Of a stretch of 64,000 nucleotides of DNA, positions 47,999 through 56,630 are shown one piece after another. The notes beneath the pieces were generated by a model. It was not told the origin of the DNA. It searched no databases and was given only the letters and a program-made list of their open reading frames with translations. The position numbers were made by a program, and so were the translations under genes. Position 1 is the first letter of the stretch; each line of letters starts with the position of its first letter. Location: positions 1 to 64,000 of the forward strand of contig NZ_SBIP01000002.1 in the NCBI RefSeq assembly GCF_004053875.1. Reading direction: 5' to 3'. The stretch comes from Neorhizobium lilium. GTDB lineage: Bacteria > Pseudomonadota > Alphaproteobacteria > Rhizobiales > Rhizobiaceae.

Positions 47999-49017
47999 CA
48001 GCGCCGTGCCCCTTCTTGATAGGCCGCTATCCCCTTTCGCTCGCCATACCAGCCAGCAAAGGCTACTGCTCCGAACACGAGAAGCGCTGCGCCGATCCAA
48101 ACCCACCCCGGAATATCCGAGAACGTGTCTTTCCAAGGCGTGATGGCACCAAGCACTTTGTCACCGACGCCACCGACGCCCACCGTGCCGAGGCCAAGGC
48201 CTCCGAGGATCTTCATGAGCCAGTTGGTTCGGACCTCCGGGGCATTCTGCCGCACGGTCGCCGGCTTTGCATCGTCGCGAGGCAGGTTACGGGCTGGGAT
48301 GCCCGGCAAGGCGATCAGAAACGCATCATCGATCACGTCGTTGATAGGCGTGATATCGTTTTCGTTCTTGGCGGCAAGGATTGCCGTCTTCGTGAGCTTT
48401 CCAATCTTGCCGTCTGGAACCCCGACTTCGGTATAGCCCTTGTCGCGAAGGGTCTCCTGGACGATCCTGACCGTGATGGCGTCGGTTCTGCCCGCTGGGT
48501 CAACCACTGTCGCGGGAGTCACCCCGGCGGCCGGAGCCTGCGCGGCCTGAGTATCGCCGGAAAGAAACTGCTTGCGCTCGTTCTGACGGCGCGTGGTGAG
48601 GCCCTTGATGGCGACCTTCTTGCCGTTGACCGTGCCCTTGTTCAAGACGAGAAACTGTTCGGCAGCGCCGGCGGTATCGCCCGCATTCAGCTTTTTCAGC
48701 AGCGTGGATTTCCGAAAAGCCGTCCCGCCGATGTTGAAAACCAGCGAAACCAGTGCGTCGAACTGGCTTTGGTTGACTGGCACCTTCACAAGCCGGTTGA
48801 TGTCGGCTTCGACTGCCGCCAAATCTCGCGTCAGGATCTCATCCGATTGCGCGTCGGTGATTTTCATGCCCTTCTTGACCTCAGGTGGGCCGGCCGCCGT
48901 AGTGTGCCCTACCCCGATCGTCAGAACGCCGACAGAGTCGAGGTAGGCCGTCAGCTTGTTTCCTTCGTGTGCGGCAATAGCCTTGCGGCCCGCGGCGCTG
49001 GTGCGCATCATGGTCAT
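47998..49017 (-). CDS. GH24 lysozyme-type endolysin with C-terminal membrane helix
   Basis: A 339-residue endolysin. The T4-type catalytic set is complete: E18, D27 and T33 with E-8-D-5-T spacing in AAHEGNKLTAYLD and VLTIGVGHT. FDALVSLVFNIGG is the second family motif. Residues about 180-225 look like a peptidoglycan-binding domain (IVQETLRDKGYTEVGVPDGKIG). A transmembrane helix (WVWIGAALLVFGAVAFAGWYG) near the C-terminus is unusual for the family. AAAGGA lies seven bases before the ATG; it is coupled to the next gene. Confidence 0.92.
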   Translation of the reverse strand: MTMMRTSAAGRKAIAAHEGNKLTAYLDSVGVLTIGVGHTTAAGPPEVKKGMKITDAQSDEILTRDLAAVEADINRLVKVPVNQSQFDALVSLVFNIGGTAFRKSTLLKKLNAGDTAGAAEQFLVLNKGTVNGKKVAIKGLTTRRQNERKQFLSGDTQAAQAPAAGVTPATVVDPAGRTDAITVRIVQETLRDKGYTEVGVPDGKIGKLTKTAILAAKNENDITPINDVIDDAFLIALPGIPARNLPRDDAKPATVRQNAPEVRTNWLMKILGGLGLGTVGVGGVGDKVLGAITPWKDTFSDIPGWVWIGAALLVFGAVAFAGWYGERKGIAAYQEGARR

Positions 49018-49055
49018 AGTGGTGTCCTTTGGTGGGTTGTCCAACAGCTAAGGCA

Positions 49056-49907
49056 TTACGCGATCCCGTAACGTGCCTTGAGGTAGCCTTCCGCGATGGC
49101 GAGATCTCCACTACCAAGAGCAGTCGAGGAGGTTGCAACTGCGGAGATTTGGCCGACCGCTGCCAAGAAAGCAGCGGAGCCAGCGAGATCGTAGCCTGCG
49201 CCGACGACGAGCGAGCGGATGCCGGGAATGCCGGACGATGGCGCAGTTATGCCCGTTGCCTGCGCAACTTGCGCGCCATTGCGGCGCAGGGTCAGTGTCC
49301 CGGCCGTGGCATTGAGGACCATGGTCAGGAGGTTCCACGCGCCGTTGCGGACGTCTACGGCCGCGGCGGTGTATGAGCCCCCACCGAAAGCAATAGGATT
49401 GCCAGTATTGCCAACGTTGACGGCATCGACCCCGATATGCGGGGCGTTAAAGCCATTGGGCCCATAGGTCGAAACCAATGTGCCACCCACCGGCGCTGAG
49501 CCTGCCTCGCCGCCTTGGACGGGTGAGCGGGTGACGACCATCCATGTACCCGCCGACGCGCCGGTTAGCAGAGCGGCCGGATCGGCGCCCAACTTTCCGT
49601 TGTTGAAAGCGCTGTCGAGGCCAACGCCATACCCGAACTGCAGCGCACCGAACCCATGCGACCCAGACACCAGGGCGGGCTTCTGCGTTTGCAAGGGCCG
49701 GAGGGGATAGGAGCCGACCTTTGGCATCCACTCCCATGCCGAAAGCGGAGAGGCCAAGTCCGCGCCGCGCAGGTATTGCAACTCCGCCTCGTACCAAGAC
49801 GTGAGGCTTGGGATGGCTGCCATCGCCAGTTCTGCGTCACTCAGAGTGACGTTGGGCAAACCGGCGGCGGAGGCGATGACGCCTGGAGTGTTGATGTAAA
49901 ACGTCAT
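49056..49907 (-). CDS. phage LamG/concanavalin-like protein
   Basis: A 283-residue protein. The second half has the beta-sandwich pattern of LamG/laminin-G-like lectin domains (GAWNLLTMVLNATAGTLTLRRNGAQVAQA), often used in tail fibres for sugar binding. The N-terminal part has WYEAELQYLRGADLASPLSAWEWMPKVG-type residues of unknown fold. It overlaps the preceding esterase gene by ATGA, so both are made together and may form parts of one adhesin. GGAG lies eight bases upstream. Confidence 0.68.
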   Translation of the reverse strand: MTFYINTPGVIASAAGLPNVTLSDAELAMAAIPSLTSWYEAELQYLRGADLASPLSAWEWMPKVGSYPLRPLQTQKPALVSGSHGFGALQFGYGVGLDSAFNNGKLGADPAALLTGASAGTWMVVTRSPVQGGEAGSAPVGGTLVSTYGPNGFNAPHIGVDAVNVGNTGNPIAFGGGSYTAAAVDVRNGAWNLLTMVLNATAGTLTLRRNGAQVAQATGITAPSSGIPGIRSLVVGAGYDLAGSAAFLAAVGQISAVATSSTALGSGDLAIAEGYLKARYGIA

Positions 49908-51889
49908 GCCTGTACTCCGGTCAGATTGATCATCTGAGGAATTGCCCAATCGTATTCGAAATGGCCGCCGACGCCCCATTGGTCTGTCGGAAGCGACACG
50001 GAAGGCTCAACGGCTCGAATGCAAGACCTAGCTCCGTGGGCCGGGCCATCGGGGCATTGCGTCGTGTGCGCGCTTTCGAGATAAAACCCATCCTTGTAGG
50101 TGGCGAGGTTTAGAGATTTTCGAACGCCTGTTGAGGCGCCGGAGAGGGTCAGCCGCATACCGGTTACAGCCATGGCGGTAAGCTGATCACGAGCAGCCGT
50201 GTTGCCAACTACATTCCAGATGTAGGCTGCATCGAGCCGTTGCTTGTCGTTGATCATCGCATGCCCGGTGATGGTCGGGGGCGACCCGCTGCTATCCCAA
50301 TACTTCAGGCCAAGGTAATTGCCGACGACCACGGAGGAGTCCGGCGGCGTGACCTGCCCGGCCGTATCTACGATGATGTTGCGCGAAAACCAGACGTCCA
50401 GCTGAGTGGTCGAATACCATTCCGCCTTGATGATCCTGGTTGGCATCCAGCCAGGGCCAAATAGCTCGGCGTAGATTGCTCGAGCGAACATCTGACCCTT
50501 GAGAAAGTATCCATGGCTGTCGAGGTGGATGCCAGTGAAGGTGTTGTTGAGACCGGACCGACTGAACTGATAATCCGTGCCGACGACACAAAAATTCGGG
50601 TCGTTCCAGAGGTTTCCTGCAGCGATAGCGGCGGGGGCGAAGGTCGGTTGCCCCTCAAGAAACGACTTGTAAGCCTGAGGCCAAGCCGAAGACCCGATAT
50701 CGTTGGGCGCGATCGAGTTGGAAAACACATCCAGAAACATTGGTGGAAATTCACGCTGCAGAGTGATGGCGTGGACGTCTTCGCGGAAGCCACGCAGCAT
50801 CGTGCGCAGCCAATGCTCGGTCTCGGCTACGCTGCCGCCCTCATTGTATTCGGCTTGGCCCTGCGACCAGACAGGGACCGCGATCAGGCGCCTGCCCTGC
50901 TTTTCTGCAATCGCCTGGGCATCGCGCAGCCCCTGCAGCATGTTCGCCCAATAGCTCGATCCGCGCTTAAGCTGGCGCAACGAACGGCCACCCTTTGCGG
51001 CATTGATGACCAAGATCGTCGGCTGCACGCCCGTCGCGAAAAGCGTGAACTCCAGAAGATGGCGGGCCATGGAATAGGACATGGTTTCGCGAGGACCAAA
51101 GCCGCTATCAGATTCGACCAGTGGGACAAACGATGTGCCGCGTTGACCATCCGTCACGTATCGACCGGTGTTGAGCATCAGGACGTTGCTGGGGCGGTCG
51201 TTTGTCGTGCTGAACGGCAGATCGGTTCCGGCGGCGGCATTATTCATCCCCTCCATGAGGGACTGCCCCATCAGGACAAGCACGAAGATAGCCGTGCTAT
51301 CCTTGAGCGCAGCGTTGACCGGGTTGCCGGTTGATCCCGGCAATGCCTGCCCCAGCGCACCGTAGGTGTTATAGCCGCGTCCAGAGAGAGGGTCTAAGAG
51401 CTGTGGAGAGGGATATGGCTTAAGACCGGCGGCGGTTGCGGCCACCGGGCGACCATCGGACTTGCGCCAGCCGGCGAAGGTGTTGCCGGCCTCGTCCCGG
51501 AGACCCAACTGCAAATCGCCGTCAGCGGAAATCGCTGTTGCGGTCCGCTCATCTTCAACCGAATCAACCCGGTCGTTAAGGGCTACCACCGTCTCCGGAT
51601 CGATAAGCTCGCCTACCTTTACCCATGCACTACCGTTCCAGGTATAGGCTCCCTTATCGACGTTATCGCCCGTCACTTCACCCGGTTGGCCTACACGTGT
51701 CCCCGCAGGAAGCCCAGCGAGAGTAGCCGAGCGCACTAGGCCAGCTGCAGCCCCTGAAACTCCCAGGTCCACAGCATCTACGAAGGCAAAGATTTCTTCA
51801 GCGGTAGGTGGGTGCGCTCCGGACGCAGATACGCCATCCACCTTCCACTTGCGCCACGCATGACGGCCAAGATCCCTTAGAAGCCCCAT
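49904..51889 (-). CDS. phage tail protein with SGNH/sialate-esterase-like domain
   Basis: A 661-residue protein. The N-terminal about 150 residues look like a tail attachment part with the repeat-like AGLPAGTRVGQPGEVTGD. The centre is an SGNH-type esterase: FVLVLMGQSLMEGMN (nucleophile serine in GQS), WSQGQAEYNEGGS and GIHLDSHGYFLKG with the Asp-x-x-His pair. The C-terminal region is beta-rich. A capsule or O-antigen deacetylase on the tail is the likely role. GGAG nine bases before the ATG at 51889 favours this start over 51904 and a GTG at 51940. Confidence 0.8.
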   Translation of the reverse strand: MGLLRDLGRHAWRKWKVDGVSASGAHPPTAEEIFAFVDAVDLGVSGAAAGLVRSATLAGLPAGTRVGQPGEVTGDNVDKGAYTWNGSAWVKVGELIDPETVVALNDRVDSVEDERTATAISADGDLQLGLRDEAGNTFAGWRKSDGRPVAATAAGLKPYPSPQLLDPLSGRGYNTYGALGQALPGSTGNPVNAALKDSTAIFVLVLMGQSLMEGMNNAAAGTDLPFSTTNDRPSNVLMLNTGRYVTDGQRGTSFVPLVESDSGFGPRETMSYSMARHLLEFTLFATGVQPTILVINAAKGGRSLRQLKRGSSYWANMLQGLRDAQAIAEKQGRRLIAVPVWSQGQAEYNEGGSVAETEHWLRTMLRGFREDVHAITLQREFPPMFLDVFSNSIAPNDIGSSAWPQAYKSFLEGQPTFAPAAIAAGNLWNDPNFCVVGTDYQFSRSGLNNTFTGIHLDSHGYFLKGQMFARAIYAELFGPGWMPTRIIKAEWYSTTQLDVWFSRNIIVDTAGQVTPPDSSVVVGNYLGLKYWDSSGSPPTITGHAMINDKQRLDAAYIWNVVGNTAARDQLTAMAVTGMRLTLSGASTGVRKSLNLATYKDGFYLESAHTTQCPDGPAHGARSCIRAVEPSVSLPTDQWGVGGHFEYDWAIPQMINLTGVQA

Positions 51890-51974
51890 TTTAAATTTCT
51901 CCATGCAACAGCGCGCCCCGAAAGATTTCGCGAGGTGCACATTGAAAGCTCGTATTTGCGTGAGTTCAGTTTGA

Positions 51975-54461
51975 TCAGATGATCGTAACTGCGATCGGTC
52001 CTGATGCTGGCCCAGCTATGCCGGATCGATTGAACGGGACGGCGTAATAGTCCCAAGCCCCTTGTGGCGCGCAGGCAGACGTTTGCTGGTAAAGGATCAC
52101 GTCATCGACAGAGCCGGCGAAGGCGCTCTGTGCTTGGATGCCAGTTTCAGTGCCCGTCGCGGTCAGGGTCAGCGTACCCAGATATTGTCCGTTCGCAGTC
52201 TTGAACCCGCTACTTTGGAGCGGCGTCATGCTGTAAAGCTGAGCGGACCCGGCCGTTACCCCTGACAGCGTAAAGGCATAGCGGATGGCGCCAGCCGGAA
52301 GCGAAACACCTGTCTGGTAGATGTTGGCCGCAGCTCCAGCAGAGTGAGTCGCCTTACCGCCCGAAATAGACCAGCCAGCACCAAATGTGAGCCACGACGC
52401 CGATGAGGCAAAGTCTCCGTTAGGGACAAGATTTGTGCGGGTGGCATCACCATCCGTATGGGAATACGACGACAGGGAACTCACCCCTTTAAGAGCGACA
52501 ATCTGGGGATCGGCGCTTGGATTGAGGGTCGCACCCCGTACTTTGCGGTAAATCCTGACCTCATACTGATGGCTATCGTTTGGCGTGGACAATGCGAATA
52601 TGGCGTGACCGAGGCGTGGGCCAGACGAAACCAACACGAACGACCCAAGCGCCACTGGTGCGATTGGATCAACAATCACCGTTATGGGGCTGGTAGAGTT
52701 CTGCCAGTCAAATGTCTTGCCGCTGGCGATGTTTCTGATCCGCCAGTCATACGCCCCGCCATCAGCAACAGGGCCAAAAGTGGCGGTCTTCTGTAACTGA
52801 TTGACATTGGCGTCCAACCACTCATCCGCATCCGCAGGCGACACCTGTAGCTGCTGCGAATAGCTGTCGGGTAGTGTCGCTGCGCCCGTTGGACCCCATC
52901 CGAACCTTAAAACTGGTGCCGAGTTCTGCTGGATATCGACTACAGCTGTGACCGCGAGGACGACGTCGTCCACATTGGACGGGAGATCGAGGGGCACGAT
53001 GACCTGATCTTGCTCGTCAACCGCGGCGATCCAGTCTGCTGCCCCATTACGAAAGATCATGAAAGGAGCCGTGACGCTCATAGCCTCGCCATCATATTCG
53101 ATGACGTCTGTCGCGGCAGCCACTCTCTCAAACGAGTCTTCAGGACTAAGGTCCAGCGTGAAGACGTAATCTTGCATCAAGTCGAGGGCTTGGGGACCTG
53201 ATGTAACCGATCCGACAAAGTCTGGGTTGCTCTCGAATACGGCGAGCTTTCCAATACGCTGGGCTTGCGTTGCGGAAGGGCATAGTGTTGCCCCAACCGG
53301 TATCGAGAACTCGGCGCCATCATCCTCATAAAGAGATTCATCGCGCCAGCGGACCTCATTGGCTTTGTAGTTAAGCGCCGGCTCGACGTAGCTGACTTTG
53401 GCCGTATTGAAGAACTTCTGGAGCGTTCGTCCGCCTTCAAGCTGAAGGCTGAGATGGTCACCGTTCTTCGCCCGTAGGGCAATGGAAGGGGTCGATCGCA
53501 TTTTCTGGCGAACAGCAATTCTGCCCTGGGAGTCCATATAGACATCGGCGTTGCATATCGTCGCTATCGACTTGATGCGATCTTCGTTCTCCCCATCTAA
53601 GCTGACCGGGCCAGCGCAACGATACCGATTTTCCGTGCCCCCGGCTTTTAAAGGGATGTCTTCGTCACAGTGATCCGCAAACGCGGCGAAGCTGTCGAAG
53701 TTGACATCATCGACGCTTCCTGGTGTGAGGCCGTAGACGTCCATGATCTCCGTAATCAGACAGCAGCCAGCGTTACCCGAATACGCAAAACTACCGGACC
53801 GCGGGTCGTAAACATTTTCCCATCCGTCGATGACGCATTGGATCCCAGGCATGTTGTTCGGATATATGTCCTGGAGATCTTCCTGCGGCACCTGCTCCAC
53901 AATTTGGAGTACCATAGCGCATCCGCGCTGCCTGAATGGCGTCAGAGGCGTATCTAGTTCTGGGAAGGCGTCCAGGATTTCGGCAAAAGGCTCGTCAGCC
54001 ATAGTGCCGAGCGTGGTCAGGATCTGGACTCTTGGCCGGCCACCGACTTGGTACTGCGCTTCGGTAACGAAACCATTTGCGTCCACGGTAATCGGCTTCT
54101 TATCGAGACGGAACGAGACGTAGCCGTGGATAGGCCCTTCACAGATGTAGTGGAGAAGGTAGCTTTTTTCGCCGCGCCGAAACCCGAACACAATCACAGA
54201 CCCCGTCAAGTAACGGTGATAGATCCGCCGACGTGCCGTAATCTCTTGCCGGATGTTTGTCTGAACGTCAGACGGCTGAGGGGCCGACGGCTTTTTTTGC
54301 CCCGCCGCAGACAAGAAATATGCCCCGGCCGCTGTAACGGCATATCCCACGCCGAGAGCCAATGCGTTAACGCCAGCAATGCCGAGAGCCCCGATGGCCG
54401 CATAACCTAGCCCTGCTGTCTGGAGCAGGGCAATGAAGGCGCCTGCCACTAGTTGCGGCAT
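51975..54461 (-). CDS. phage tail tip (gpJ-like) protein
   Basis: An 828-residue protein. It starts with hydrophobic glycine/alanine-rich segments (LVAGAFIALLQTAGLGYAAIG, then VNALALGVGYAVTAAGAYFL), as in tail tip proteins of flagellotropic and siphophages. A large baseplate-hub-like part (ITEIMDVYGLTPGSVDDVNFD, DRIKSIATICNADVYMD) and a C-terminal fibronectin-like beta region follow. AAGG lies seven bases before the ATG at 54461; a TTG at 54509 overlaps the upstream gene and is less likely. It follows the NlpC/P60-like gene as gpJ follows gpK/gpI in lambda-like phages. Confidence 0.82.
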   Translation of the reverse strand: MPQLVAGAFIALLQTAGLGYAAIGALGIAGVNALALGVGYAVTAAGAYFLSAAGQKKPSAPQPSDVQTNIRQEITARRRIYHRYLTGSVIVFGFRRGEKSYLLHYICEGPIHGYVSFRLDKKPITVDANGFVTEAQYQVGGRPRVQILTTLGTMADEPFAEILDAFPELDTPLTPFRQRGCAMVLQIVEQVPQEDLQDIYPNNMPGIQCVIDGWENVYDPRSGSFAYSGNAGCCLITEIMDVYGLTPGSVDDVNFDSFAAFADHCDEDIPLKAGGTENRYRCAGPVSLDGENEDRIKSIATICNADVYMDSQGRIAVRQKMRSTPSIALRAKNGDHLSLQLEGGRTLQKFFNTAKVSYVEPALNYKANEVRWRDESLYEDDGAEFSIPVGATLCPSATQAQRIGKLAVFESNPDFVGSVTSGPQALDLMQDYVFTLDLSPEDSFERVAAATDVIEYDGEAMSVTAPFMIFRNGAADWIAAVDEQDQVIVPLDLPSNVDDVVLAVTAVVDIQQNSAPVLRFGWGPTGAATLPDSYSQQLQVSPADADEWLDANVNQLQKTATFGPVADGGAYDWRIRNIASGKTFDWQNSTSPITVIVDPIAPVALGSFVLVSSGPRLGHAIFALSTPNDSHQYEVRIYRKVRGATLNPSADPQIVALKGVSSLSSYSHTDGDATRTNLVPNGDFASSASWLTFGAGWSISGGKATHSAGAAANIYQTGVSLPAGAIRYAFTLSGVTAGSAQLYSMTPLQSSGFKTANGQYLGTLTLTATGTETGIQAQSAFAGSVDDVILYQQTSACAPQGAWDYYAVPFNRSGIAGPASGPIAVTII

Positions 54462-54505
54462 TTTGTACCTTCGGCTGCCAAGCCTGTTTTCGGTGATTTC
54501 CGGCC

Positions 54506-54928
54506 TCAATAGAATGCTCCTAGACGCGCCGGATTAGGCGCCCATGCGATATCCGCCGGGCGCCGGAGGTAGCGAAGTCCACCCTCGCCCGTCTTCGCCA
54601 CCCAGAGAGAGCCCGTGCAGATCATGCCTAAGTGCCAGCCGTTAAAGCTGACCAGACCGATATCGCCCCTAAAGAAGCTGCCGCCCTGACGCCGTTGGCC
54701 TGCTACTTTGTCAAAGTAGGATATTGCCCCACCTTCAGTTTCGATTGCCGCCCTCGCCCCCGCCTCATCTGAATACGTTCCTCTAAGATGGGCGGCGAAA
54801 TCCACCCCATTGAGGACCAATCCCCAGCCGGCGACAAACAATAGGCAGTCTCCATTTCCAACACCCCACGCGAACGGCTTTTCGCGTTCTGCGGCGAGAT
54901 ATCCGTCAAGCAGGTCAGTTTCGCGCAT
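54506..54928 (-). CDS. NlpC/P60-like phage protein (DUF6950 type)
   Basis: A 140-residue protein. The start FAWGVGNGDCLLFVAGWGLV has the cysteine C28 in the N-D-C setting of DUF6950/NlpC-type proteins, and a histidine in NGWHLGMI can complete a Cys-His pair. In lambda the corresponding tail gene K has a related peptidase. It may open peptidoglycan during entry. It overlaps the gene before it by 14 bp and lies just before the tail tip gene. Confidence 0.78.
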   Translation of the reverse strand: MRETDLLDGYLAAEREKPFAWGVGNGDCLLFVAGWGLVLNGVDFAAHLRGTYSDEAGARAAIETEGGAISYFDKVAGQRRQGGSFFRGDIGLVSFNGWHLGMICTGSLWVAKTGEGGLRYLRRPADIAWAPNPARLGAFY

Positions 54929-55505
54929 CGAACAGGTTCAAGGTTTGATCGACCATTTTTTGCACGTAGATGAACCCGGTCGAGCCAGGGTCTCGCTGCT
55001 GCTGATCGCTATTCGTGATCATTGAATTGGCCGACCTACGCCGACGGACGAAAAGATCTTCGAGCAGCAGGATTATTTGACGCGAGCTAGGTCCCGATTT
55101 CGTCATCCGTAGCCGGTCACCGACGCCCGTGTAGATGTGAAAGCGAGGGTCAAGAGGCATTAGGTCGGCGTCGTAAAATTGGCCCCAGAAGCGGAAACGC
55201 CTCCCTCTGATTTCGCGCTGCTGACTTTCGAAGAACCATTCCTTGATCAGAACATCTTCCATGTTCAGCGTGCAGGTCACTTGCCTTGAGCTTCCAAGTT
55301 TTGAGGCACCCAAGTTGGAGATGGACGCTAGGCCCTGCATTCCTTTCCAGTCGATAGCTTCGATCGATCCGGCAAAGCCCCGGGTCCGCAGTATCCCGCC
55401 CTCGTTGTGGACGTATTCAGTTCCGGAGATGAACTGCATCTCTGCAAGCACTGAGCAATGGACCCGGTTGCCTCGAGATGCCTCTTTGATCGTCTGAGAG
55501 AACAT
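54915..55505 (-). CDS. phage distal tail protein
   Basis: A 196-residue protein, mostly beta, with no enzyme motif (CSVLAEMQFISGTEYVH, then FRFWGQFYDADLMPLDPRF). Position between the tape-measure side genes and the NlpC/P60-like gene matches gpL / DUF2163-type distal tail proteins, to which it is assigned by context. Its start overlaps the preceding stop by one base and its end overlaps the next gene. Confidence 0.7.
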   Translation of the reverse strand: MFSQTIKEASRGNRVHCSVLAEMQFISGTEYVHNEGGILRTRGFAGSIEAIDWKGMQGLASISNLGASKLGSSRQVTCTLNMEDVLIKEWFFESQQREIRGRRFRFWGQFYDADLMPLDPRFHIYTGVGDRLRMTKSGPSSRQIILLLEDLFVRRRRSANSMITNSDQQQRDPGSTGFIYVQKMVDQTLNLFDARN

Positions 55506-56212
55506 CAGTCGGCACTCTCAACCAAGCGAGTTAAGTCTTCCATGAATTCAAGGGTATGCTCACCATATCGACCAGCGGTCAAAGCCTCATAACCTGGAGT
55601 GTCCGTCACGCAGAAACCCACGAAGACGGGAGCGAGTGATATGGTATCGCCTGCGGATGCGGGCTTCCGAAGAACAGGCGAAAGCCGCAATCGCTGCTGC
55701 CCATCCTCGATCCACGACCCTGCGACACCGTAACAGAATTCTTCTATCGATATGGCGCATCCACCGGGGATCTCGTCCGTAGACGTCACGTAGATTTCGC
55801 GGGAAGCGTTCTCAGCCGGGGCGAGGAATTGTGTCTCCAGAGTTGGGATAGCGTGGCCGACGCCGGTGGCATACATCGCACCGGTTGCAAACGGGATGCC
55901 TGTTCGGTTTGCATCACGGAAAGACTTGGTGTCTGCCGCGAAAGGGCCATCGATCCCATAAACATCGGGCATCCTAATCCGCACGAGCGCCGTATCAGCC
56001 TCCATATTCCAGAGGAAGCCTCGTACGGTGCGCTCGGTACGTTGATCGAAAACCGGCACCGTAAACGACAACTTAAACTGAGCGCCTGACACGCCGACGG
56101 AGCGGCGCATTCCATTCGTAGCTTCCTGACCCGGCCGGCTGTTGTACACGAGTGCCAGAGACGGATTAGTGATCATCACAGACGTGATGGGGAAATCGAG
56201 GAGTACAGCCAT
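55505..56212 (-). CDS. phage distal tail protein
   Basis: A 235-residue beta-rich protein, second gene after the tape measure. Segments such as FDQRTERTVRGFLWNMEADTA and VFVGFCVTDTPGYEALTAGRYGEHTLEF look like a tail distal ring protein (gpM-like position). No catalytic motif. It is coupled to the next gene. Upstream it is separated from the tape measure by a rightward lipoprotein gene, an interruption of the late operon. Confidence 0.68.
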   Translation of the reverse strand: MAVLLDFPITSVMITNPSLALVYNSRPGQEATNGMRRSVGVSGAQFKLSFTVPVFDQRTERTVRGFLWNMEADTALVRIRMPDVYGIDGPFAADTKSFRDANRTGIPFATGAMYATGVGHAIPTLETQFLAPAENASREIYVTSTDEIPGGCAISIEEFCYGVAGSWIEDGQQRLRLSPVLRKPASAGDTISLAPVFVGFCVTDTPGYEALTAGRYGEHTLEFMEDLTRLVESAD

Positions 56213-56273
56213 CTAGAACCCTTGCTATCGTCCACGCGCTGCGCAATTCTTACGAGCAACGGAGGATCGGCAT

Positions 56274-56630
56274 ATGAAGCATCGCATCATCATTTTACTG
56301 AGCACGGGCTTCCTCGCTTCGTGTGGGACGATCGTCGTCCCAGCCGCGGGTGTCAGCAGCACTGGCGAGCAGTACCGCGGCACCGCCTCGGGCTCTGCAA
56401 CCTCGGGGACATTCGAGCTGACAGGAACATCGGGCAACAAATGCAGCGGCACCTATGACCCACTTTCGTCGGCTCGTAAGATGATCGTGCCAGTCACGTG
56501 CACCAATTGTCAGTCGGGGTCTCTCGATATAAACCGAGACCCCGATCTCATGGGCGGGGAAGGGACCGGGACGTTTTCAGACGGCACCACCAGCACCTTC
56601 CAGTTCGGAAAGAAGCGAGTTCCTGCTTAA
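56274..56630 (+). CDS. moron-like lipoprotein
   Basis: A 118-residue lipoprotein precursor on the strand opposite to the surrounding tail genes. Signal peptide IIILLSTGFL ends in lipobox LASC with the cysteine at residue 17. The mature part is a small glycine/serine/threonine-rich beta protein with a conserved-looking disulfide candidate KCSGTYDP and CTNC. AACGGAGGA lies a few bases before the ATG. Independent orientation within the late operon suggests a moron expressed from the prophage; a role in surface change or superinfection exclusion is only inferred. Confidence 0.75.
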   Translation: MKHRIIILLSTGFLASCGTIVVPAAGVSSTGEQYRGTASGSATSGTFELTGTSGNKCSGTYDPLSSARKMIVPVTCTNCQSGSLDINRDPDLMGGEGTGTFSDGTTSTFQFGKKRVPA

